Source of the DNA: Lepturacanthus savala
Taxonomy: Eukaryota; Chordata; Actinopteri; Scombriformes; Trichiuridae
Length of the DNA: 64,000 nt
Assembly (NCBI GenBank): GCA_030544235.1
Contig: CM060463.1
Span: 16,865,690-16,929,689, forward strand
Reading direction: 5' to 3'
Below are positions 13,644 to 24,300 of this stretch, piece by piece (positions within the stretch are counted from its first letter, which is position 1; each line of letters starts with the position of its first letter). Both the position numbers and the translations under genes were made by a program. Under the pieces are notes generated by a model. That model was not told where the DNA came from. It worked only from the letters and a program-made list of their open reading frames with translations, and did no database searches.

Positions 13644-15367
13644 CAAATGCTCACACAAACACAGAAGACACTGCATTGCATTTTTATTATTATATTTACT
13701 TTTATCGTATGATTTTATAGAAATATGAACTGCTGCTATCTCTTTTTAATCTATGAATTTTTATATTTGTCAATATTTATCTATGTATTTATTGATGTCA
13801 ACTGAAAAAAATTGCAATGTATTATAATGATAATAAAAATCATTCTGTCAGCTTAACCAGACAAAGCTACTACTACTTAGCAGATAATATTTAGTAGGCA
13901 TAGTTATATCTTCTAGAATATTAGATTGATGAAAATGATTAAGACAACACTTGTCATATTAAATGCAAGTATTTCTGCCATTGACTGATATACTTTCAGC
14001 TCTGCAGCTCCACCATACAACATTCCTAACAGCCAGTGTCCATGCTGTCAGGCTTTGCAGTACACTTCTGACTCATTTTTAAAAAACAGGGAACGAGAAA
14101 GAGAGAGCAGCAATGGTTGAGTTATTTAGAGAGTGAATGAAGAGAGCAAGTGGGAGAAGTGAGAACAAACCAGTGCATGAGAGAAATAAATCATCAATTC
14201 TCTCATTGTTTCGGTTTTCATTTTCCTTTCAATTTATGTTCTAGCACAAATAAACACACCCACAGCTCCGCACAACCTTGCGGGAAGGTGCCACAAGGCT
14301 TGATGCTGTGTGGATGCAGTCTTATAGTAATAGAAAACAATGGAAACTTCATCAAAGACACAAAGTAACTTGCCTGCAACAACATCAACGGACTTGTTGG
14401 ATGGACCGCAGTAGAGGATAACTTGTTTCTTGTCCTTTGGGTCAACACATTTCCTTGGCCTCTCGGAGTTCAGCTTAAAGAAACAGGACGTGATGTACAC
14501 GCCCACTATTGTCTTCCCAGTTCCTAAAGTGGGGCAAAAGGACTTTATATTAGGATTCTTGTCTGGACTATTATCTTTGTCTCTCTCTACCTGTTGGAAT
14601 GGGATTGCTTTGGACTTTGTTTTGGTAGCCATGTGTTTGTCATGTGCCCTGAGTCACGCCCCTTGTCCTTTTTTGGCAACTTTCTATGTTTCTTCTTTTC
14701 CCGCCATTTTCTCTGTTCACCTGTCTCTTATTTTGTGTGGAGGAGTTGAATATTTAAACCCTGCCCTTTCATTTAACTTTGTCAGATTGTGATGTTATTT
14801 TTTTTGCAACCTGACTGCCATGAGTGAGACTGGCATGAAACTCTTCAGGAAGATTTCTAAGTTTAATGTTTTTTTTCTCCAGTTCTGCCTCTCAGTTTCA
14901 GATTTATCTACTTGGACCTGTCTGTCTATATTTTTTTTGCAATTGATTCCTGTTCTAAGTTGTGACACTTTAAGCATTGCAGAAAACATGAAGCATCAAT
15001 TGAATAACAGTTGTAGCTCTTACCAGGTGGTCCCTGTATAACAGTGAATGTATTATTTAAGGCTTTGTCCACAGCGCAATGCTGACTCTGGTTAAGACTT
15101 GGCAGCCCATATGGTAGCGTTTTCCTCACGATGTCCCACCTTGGTTTTACTGCCAATAAAAAATGAGAGATTTTCAATGAGCTGATGATTTGCTTTTGCA
15201 ACAAAAATAACAAAAAAAATCTGCAATGTGTTGTTTTGTTTTGTATTGTAAGTGAGATGCATGGATGACTAATGGACGCACCTTCTTTGGGAATGCATTT
15301 TCCAAGTGCTATAGCCTTGACAAGCTCACATGAATTTGGGATCGATCCAACAGCATTTTCTTTCCGT
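7901..15367 (-). CDS. helz2: helz2 exons 9-19: UPF1-like SF1 helicase 2 and C-terminus
   Basis: Eleven exons encode the second helicase. Walker A GPPGTGKT is split across the exon 10/11 junction (G|GA). Motif II DECA is in exon 14, motif III VLIGDHKQLRP and the QYRM motif in exon 15, SPYNAQV in exon 17, motif V TITKSQGSEW across exons 17/18, and motif VI VGITRAKEGL in exon 18. The last exon encodes 36 residues and a TGA at 7901-7903. All catalytic motifs are conserved. Intron 11 (13000..14373) has donor CAG|GCAAGT, and only this donor keeps frame with the acceptor at 12999. Confidence 0.93.
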
Positions 15368-18300
15368 CTGCAAAAAAAGCAGTTTAATACAAAAATGAAT
15401 ACAGTCTACTACAGTCTATCAACATTCCAGAAAATAATTCAATTAATCACATGAAACTATAAGTGTTACTTTAGTTAGGTAAAGGTGGGATACACTGGAA
15501 CTTACATGTCAGGCAGGAGCTTTGGGATTATTTCAACTGTGAAGCATGTGCCCTTCTGAAACACACATTCAGGAATTTTCTCCATTGGCAGATGATTGAC
15601 ACAGAAGTTCACTGTAGTTCCATTATTTGAACTTGATTTTGATTTAGACTTTTTAAGTTCTACTTTGTTTGTGACAGAATGTGCCACCCATGTGAACTCT
15701 CTTGGGTCCACTATCCCAGAATGTTCTGGAGTTGATGTCAATTTCAAACCTCTTTTCCGAATGCATAGTAAGCACTTTGAAAGGTCACATTCAATTGCCC
15801 ATTCATTGATCCATTTCACTGGTAGGAAGAAACTTCCTGTTAGTATGTCTTCCTGCTCCTGGTTGAAGTTTATCACCAAGTTCTCAATGATTATGCTGTC
15901 ACTTTCAGCCACTGCAGTAGCAGCAGATTCCATCTCACACAATGGTTTCCAGATCCGGACATACTCGTTGGTGTCACTGTAGAAAATCCTTGATGGATCA
16001 TCTGCACATCTGGAAAAGCATGTGATAGGGTTGTGGACATGGTCCACACAAACTTCGAATTTGGGCTTAATGTGCACCAACTGAACAGCCGGCATGAGAT
16101 AACCTCTTTTAACCTCCGATGTCATTTGGATCTGAAGGGTGTCCCCTTGCTGCAACTGAAGCTCAAAGTCAACATAGTGATCTTCCTCAGAGGTTTTTGT
16201 GTTATTTTCAGGTTGAGGCACCTGAGAAGATTCTGGCTGAGGCTTTTCTTTTTCCAGTTGCTTTGTTTTAGCGGTGAGTATGAATGACTTTGCATGATCC
16301 CATTCTTCTTTAGCAATTGCATCAACAATGGCTTTCCATTTTGTCATGGGAAGCTCAACGCAGGGGGTACACTCTGGCAGCATTTTCACCTCCTGGTGGA
16401 TTTTCATGGTGTCAGTTGCATAGATCCGCCTTTTCCATTTAAGAGTGATGCAGTGATTTGCTTCATCAAAATATGGTTGGTCATCCAACTGTAAATCATT
16501 GTACATGATTCTTACACTGTCTGCAAACATGTTCCTGTTGAATGGAAATGACACTGCAAAGCTGTCTCCAATAGCATCTGCACTAACAACAAATACTAGC
16601 TTTTTAGCACTTTGCTTTTTCATGCTCACTGCGTAGGAGATTTTTTCTGCCTTTCGTTCATACTCCTTGGCTTTCTTGAGGTCTTGCTGAAATTGATCGC
16701 ACAAAGTCGAAATCTCTGTTCTTGTGTACTGGACATCCCTGTCACATATGATGGAGTGCAAAAGCCTTTGCAAGACAATGTCCATGTACCGCCGTATTGG
16801 TGATGTTGCTTTTGTGTAATACCTTACGTTCAAAGAATAGTGCCCCACTTCTGCCTCAGGCGAGGAGTTGGAACGGATGACATAACCTTTGCTAAAGCAC
16901 TTTCGGAACTGAATAATGACTGGCTGGAGTAGAGGATGGATGTCATCTGCTGCAATGAGATCCACCATTTTGTCTATATCATCTGTTTTGGCAGCTGACT
17001 GGATATCTCTCCATACTTCTGTGAGCAAGCGGAAATTTCCACAGATTTTGACTTGTTCATCAGGGGTAACTTGGTGTCGAACGTGTAAAGACAGTGGAAT
17101 GAATTCTCCATATTTGTCTTTGAAATCCTTAACTTTTACCGGATCTGGTCTTGCCTGACAGCAAAGGGGTGTGTAATTCCTGGTTTTTAATGACTCAATC
17201 AATTGATCAGATGCATGTTTGTTGAACAAAACACTTAGCTCTTCAATCATCAGATGGGCTTTGCGCTTCCCGGGCAATCGGTCATCATCAGGTTGAGCAT
17301 AAGCCCAGTCTGTGAGTCTCCTCTTCCTTTGAGATTTTGCCAAACAATAAGCTACAATGACGCAGTCATCCACTGTATCAAATTTAGGTCTCCAGGATGG
17401 TCCATATCTTTTTGAGATGATGTCCTCAGCCTGTTCATAAGACAACTGCCCATCAGAATTGATCAGTGACAGCTGGAATTTGGGCTTTTCAATTATTTCA
17501 TTTGTTTGCTTGTTTACTTTGAACATTAACGAAACCACCGTACGATCTTGACCTTTGAGAAGACTAAAGCTTTCATTGCTCAACTCTTTTGGGAACATGT
17601 GAAAGTGCTCTTCCCCACTGCAGTGATGTGTAGCACCACGGCGTTTTGCTTCCTCATCTAATTCATCTTCAGGACTCACAAAGCTAGCCACATCTGCAAT
17701 ATGGACTCCCAACTCATATTGGTCCCCAATATCCCTGACACTGATGGCATCATCCAAAGCTTTTGCTCCCTTTGGATCCACAGTGAAAGTGATTACGTCA
17801 CACATGGGCTGCCTGAATTTCCTGTTTTTATCTACCAAGGAGAAACTGTTGTCTAACAGACATGGAGTGGGTGCAACTTTGAATTCTTCATTCAGGACCC
17901 TTATTCCATAAACCAAAGATCCTCCAGTTGGAAGAATATCTATCACTCTGCCTAAAGGATATGGACAAGGTTCTTTCCAACCGATCACTTGCACCATAAA
18001 TACATGGTTCTGTTTGAGTTTTTCATTAAGACGTTCCTGTGCTACAATTGTCCAATGTCCATCGATTTTCTCCCATATTGGAAGGAAGTTCCGTCTGTCC
18101 TTGAGGATCAATATGCGTATCTTCGGCACAGTTGGTGTAATGGGCATCATCAATCTTTTGACAAATTTGCTCTCAGGATTCTGCCTTAGTTTGCTGTAAT
18201 CTTCATCCTCTAGCAAGCACACTACTTCACGGGCTGATTCAGTTTCCTTGGTGATGTTGACCACTCTTGCTGTTTGTATAACCACCTCATCTCCAGAGAA

Positions 18301-21300
18301 GGCCCTGCCCAGGTTTGCCCTTCCTTTCAAGATTATATGTTTGGTGGGGCTATTATATGGTTTGACATAACCTTTGTTATGTGACTCCCTGATAAACTTT
18401 CCTTGCTTGTACATCTCTGGTTGTTTTTTACACAACTCCAAAATGTCTGCATCATCATTTGTGATATTGTATGCTGAGCTTGACTCGTGGTGTTCGATGC
18501 CTTGAAATTGGTCTTCATCTGAACTATATTCTGTTTTATGCTGTTCATAGTCATCTTTTAATTCTTGAAGAATTGAATCACTAGGAGTGTTGCTCTCATC
18601 CACCTGTTCAGACTTTCGAAACCTTGCCGTTTCCATAACATCTTTTTCAAAGAAATCTTTGGTGAAATGATGTGGTGCAATGCTGCTGTTCTTGATGCAA
18701 TGTTCTATGTAGCTCTTCCAGATTCCTGAGCAGTCTCCAAAGCAACAGAGGCCAGCGGCATCTCCGACCACAATCACCTGGGACTGAGCCCTAGTCATCG
18801 CAGTGTTCAACACACGGGCATCATTGAACAGTTCCAGGCCAGGCAGGTGAGACTTTTTGAGGCTGTCACGTGTTTGCACAGCTGTTATTATGACTGCCCT
18901 GAATTGTTTTCCTGTTGACACATGAAGAGAAGTTTTGTAATCTCAAAAATATATATACAAGAAAAGAAAGGTGATATTAATGTAATACTTGAATAGACAG
19001 ACAAGTGCTTAGTTTGAGGCTAATCGTTCTTTATGTCTAACATAATGGGACATATACAGTAGGTGTATAGGACATATAGGAGTTCCAAAGCTGAATCAAA
19101 ATTACCTTGCACATTTGCAAGATTCTGTACAGGGACTTTCTTGAGGGATTTTCTTGCAAGGGCTGCCCGAATGTGTTGAACCTATGAACCAGAGGAGAGA
19201 CAATTGAGACAATTAAGCTATTATAACTCCGACCATATCTGACAATGTGTGCCAACACATACATATAGATATGAGATAATTTGTTTTAATTTACCTGACA
19301 TCCCTCTGAGAGTACACAGATTGAGCCTTGGTCCTTGGGCCCCCAGGTTGATGGCCAGTGGTCAAGAATCTCTTTTACTGCTTCAACCACTGTGACCACT
19401 TCTACTTTGTTATACCAGGACAAGGATGGAGTATCCAAACAACACTCTCCCCTAACATGGTGGAACTTTAGGGCATTGCCCTGTCCAGGCGCTGGAATAT
19501 CTCCACTAGCTTTGATAACATCGTTCTTACCAACGTAGAAATGGGTAGATACAAACTGCACAATTTCTTTAGTTGAGCGGTAGTTTTCACTGAAAACGAT
19601 TCTACTTTTTTGGGCAGCATCACACATTTGGTCTTGATAGTAGTGGAACAAGCGAGTAAGGAGTGTGTGGTTCGAGCGGTGATGATCATCCACTGAGAAA
19701 AGCTTCTGCCCCATTTGCATGTGATCTCCTGCTAAAACAATCCTTGTATTTGGCCCAGCCAGACCAAGAGCCATCAAGGCTTCACATTCTAGCATCTGAG
19801 AGGCTTCATCGATTAGAATATGGGTGAAGTATCCCTCTGGGAGCCTTAGGTCATTAAAATGCCTTGCCATTGATGTGGTGGTTATGACTACTTTGTGACG
19901 ATCTAAAACAGCTTTTGATGGTAGTAGAAAACACTGTCGGTCTTCTGAAAGATAGCAGTATTTCAAAGTGATGTCATCTGTGGCATACAAAGATTTCTGT
20001 GTGTCTGCCTTGATTCGAATCGGCCTCATTCCATCCTTTTCCTTGGTAATGAATGGATGGAAGTGATATCGGATGTACAGATCTGCAGAACTAAAAGAAA
20101 TAGCAATGTCAAAGACTAAACTATATATGTTGCTATGTTCAAAATTCTTTGCAACAATACAGTTTAGAGCAAGAGGTGAGTATAAATTAGCTTGAAAGTT
20201 ACACAAGATTTCATAGGTTTACTTGGGGATAATACATGCTTACACAAATCAATTAATCAATATGTAAATATATATTTGGAAGAGTATGAGTTACCTGTTG
20301 GTGTAAGTGCAAATTAGCACTTTGTTTTGAGGCTGCTGACAAAGCGCTATGGCTGCTGTAGCAAGGGTGAATGTTTTCCCAGTTCCAAATGGCCCATAAA
20401 TGAGGAGTGGTGCCACACATCCTTGGTCATTGGGATTCCCGGTGATGAAGTTAATTGCTGACAGTTGTTTTGCATTCAGCTTCTCATGGTGGATGTCATT
20501 CACAGGAACACTACAGTTTTTAAGGTCTGGTAGCACTCTTTTTGTATCACGGAGGAGGTCTACAGCCTTATGCATAGTGCAGAAACTGAGGCGGTCCAGT
20601 TGGAACTGAACTTCCATCTCATATGACTCATTGCTTTTGAGCATAAGGTCAGAGCAACATTTTTTAGATAGTTGCAAAAACATTTGGTTCTCACTTGTTT
20701 CGTCATGAAGGATCTTGGCTTCATAGACGTTGGAGTTTCGACCACCTGAAGATAAGGGGGCTATCAGACCGGACTTGATGCTTCGTTTCAGTATCCAGCC
20801 TTCAGGTGTGTCTGGTGTGAGATTACAGGGAATCAAGACAGAACAGAACAGTTCTCCTCGTGGCGCAGTCATCGTGCCAAACTGTGCACTGTTCAACGAA
20901 TCCAGTGTTTTAATTTCTCCACAAACATTTAGTCTACAGTAAATAAGAAAAAAAATCTTAGTCATTGTTTTGCAAATGTGTTATGGTATGTATTCAAACT
21001 CCAAACACCACCAAAGCAAAAGGACACAGAAATGTAACAGCATATTACCTTGAAATGACCTTGTCCTCTGCCTGTTCCTCTTTGTACAGGAAGTGGTGCA
21101 TGCTTTCCTTATAGTTCTCATGATTCAGAGGTCTTTGACTGTTGTAGTAGGGTTTGAACATGACGTTAATCTGAGGAGGCTTGTACTCCTTCAGCAGCTC
21201 CTCCTTTTCTTCTGTCCTGCGGGAGCACGGGATAATAATCCTGTTCCCTCGATGCCAACGCAGAACACTTTTAAAGGTGGCTCCATGGTTCATAGCTGGT

Positions 21301-24300
21301 GATTCAGTGTCATCCAACGAAGGCTGGCCTACTCTTACTTTGAGCTTTTTCAGTAGCACTGGTCTCATATTAAAATCTAGCACTAACCACTGTTCATACA
21401 GGCCTGGGTTGATGCATGTGAATGACACTGTGATGTCATAGGTCCTGTCTTCACTGAGAAAGTGTTCACCCGGGGAGTGGCTGCAGGGCGCTAAACTAAT
21501 GTCATCAAGTGTAAAGGAGGCTCCTGGTTCTTGCTTCAACAGTGCAACGTGTACAAGCTGTCTCTGTACATAGACAAAAGTAGTAATTAAGCATACTATG
21601 ACAACAACATTCAAGATCAAATTATTTCAAGATTTATTTGAAGATTTTGTGAACACCACACTGACACAGAAGAGTGATAAAGCAGAGTAGCCTATATATG
21701 ATGACCACAACTCTATGCAGTGCTACAGTTTTTTAAGTTCAGAACAGCAACACAGCTACACCTTAACTCCCTTGTCCACATTCAAAACATACAGACTGCA
21801 TCTGAAACCACCTACTTCCCACCTATGTAGGCAAAAATCCACTATGTAGAACATATGACGCTTGATTATTTGAGACATTGAATTTTCAATCAGTTAAGCA
21901 TTAAACATTGTGACAGGTTAGTGCAAAGATTTTGTATTGGTCCATATTTTCAGCTAAGAGGAATAGAGAGGAATAAAATGTTTAATTTAATTTTTACATT
22001 TAGATGCCATGTATATGATACCAATTAACCAATTAAGCAAGTTCTTAGTCAGCTGCTGGGTCTTTATTAGACGCAGACAATTAGGCTAGTATTGCACATA
22101 CCCTGTCTGGCTAAGTTCCTCAGTACTACCAAACATTTACTCCAAGTCAACTCTGTGTCTTCCCCAGCACCCCAACTTCTGTCATCCCAGCACCTTCCAG
22201 TTCCTGCCTTGTGTCTTCCAGCTTCTCTGGAGCCTCCTAAATGGTCTCTGGCTGATAGCTTCAGTTAGCTTGGACCTCCGTCTGCGAGCCCTCTGCCTAG
22301 ATTAGTTAACCGTACTTAATTTAAAATAAATAATACTTTTCTTCAAGGGCACGGAAGTGATATAGGAATGAAAATAATCATCCAAAATAATATGAGTCTG
22401 AGAGGGGGATGAAGAAAATGTGCCATTTCACACAGAAATATGACTAAGGCTATTGTTTACTATAAACTATACTGATCACAAATACAGCCATTAATCAGGT
22501 TTCACATTATGTACAGTATGCTTCACAATAATTAATCAGAGATGCACAGGTTTTTGTTTGCTGTTACACAATTTCCTGTACGAAGATATTCATCAGATTA
22601 ATCTATTTTTTTTGTGAGAGTTCATTCCCAGGAACATCCTGGCATTCCCATTGAATGACACAACTAGGATCTGGGGAGTCTGCTGTACGACATGGAACAT
22701 GCCATATCTGTGGCACTTGATAGCACTCACTTTCTTGCCTTAATAAAAAAAAAAATCTAAATATTTTACCTCTGTCTCAACTTGGAAATTCCATTGCAGG
22801 GTTGCATTGATGTGTTCACACTCCAGAGTTAAATCTTTATCACAAGAGATGGTGACATCATCAACTTGTTCTGATATCTGTTGAAATTATGAAAGAGTGA
22901 ATTAGAGTGAATACTTTGAATGGTTTGGAAGTGAAGATTAATTGAACTGTCTATAATTATATTATTAGTAATAGTAATGCTTAAATGACATTGTATTTTT
23001 TCAACTAAGCAACTGTTGCACAATAGATGCTATACTGTAAATAATTATTATAAACAACTTGTTTGTTTTTCCATTGTTGTTTGCAATTGTTTTCATGTTT
23101 TAGTGGCTATTAGTGTATCCTGCTCGTCAATTTAATGTTAATAAACATTGAACAAAAAGTTCAGAAATTTGTTGTAAGTAGATTATTTCCCTGTTGTGAC
23201 GATGCTTCTTAGCATTCAAATTGGAAACCAATTGGAAAGGCTGGTTGCCAAATCTTCTCTTGTCCACTGTTGCCATGCTACAGTGGACAATTGGTGTCTG
23301 CTCTAAAATTCTGCATACCACGGTTGTCTGATTACAATAGGACCCATGTGATAAGGCTACTTCAAGCTGGTTTTCCAAAACAAACAAAAAAACAAGTTGT
23401 GGCATCATAGTACCATTTCCAAACTGAAGGCTATGCTAGATATGCCTGTCTCTGACAGTGGATGAGTGAGACAGACCACAAAGTCAGTGACCTGGAGGCC
23501 TGCCATGACTGCACTAGCAGGAATATTTGCGCTGGTGTCTGCGACACCTACACTGGAACCTAAACACATGAATGAATGTTATGTCCAGCAATGACTCCAG
23601 ATTCTAAGGAAATTGTATCGCATGGTCAAAGTGTGGAGAAGATGGGGAGAACTCCATGCTGATTGATTTTTTCAACAGTCATGACCTCAAGCCAATTGAA
23701 CATTAATGGTATAATCTTGCTGAACATTGTAAAGTGACCAACACACACACATTGGCTGACTTGTGATAAATCCTGATTTGGATCCTGGATTGGATTGGAA
23801 TCACCCAGCAGTGTGTGACCAGGCTGGTGATCAGCATGAGGAGGAGGTGCCTTTTGTGGCTGTGTATGGGTCTTCCACTCACTTGAATGTCTGTTAAACA
23901 AATAAACTATACATTTTCCAATATGTCTTTTTTAATCCTTGTTATTGATAAGACTTAATTCATCCAATTCACCAACCTACACCAAACAAGAGGCATTAGC
24001 AACAGAAGAACAAACTAGTTGGTATTGTCAGAGAAGATTTTGGAATTTGTAAAAGAATTTTTTTTTTGTGCATCCCACAAATGCATGTTTCTTACAAATG
24101 GAACACCATTGAAAAGGGAAATTCACATACTGTCCAATGGTATAACAGGTATTGCCAAGAATTGCTGTTACAACAGAGAAATGATCTACCAAACATAAAT
24201 CTCTAAAGACTAAAGTCTTTGTTTTATGTGTAGATGAATAAGCAGTTGACTACCCTGTTGACTATTCAACATCCCAATAGTTTTAGGAATATAGACAAAT

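Noticed and set aside
14640..14790. Possible extra helz2 exon
   Set aside because: The exons on either side join in phase without it, and it contains no helicase motif.
15596..18199. Plus-strand ORFs opposite helz2 exon 8
   Set aside because: They are short antisense shadows of a 3.4-kb coding exon, with no start context or domain.
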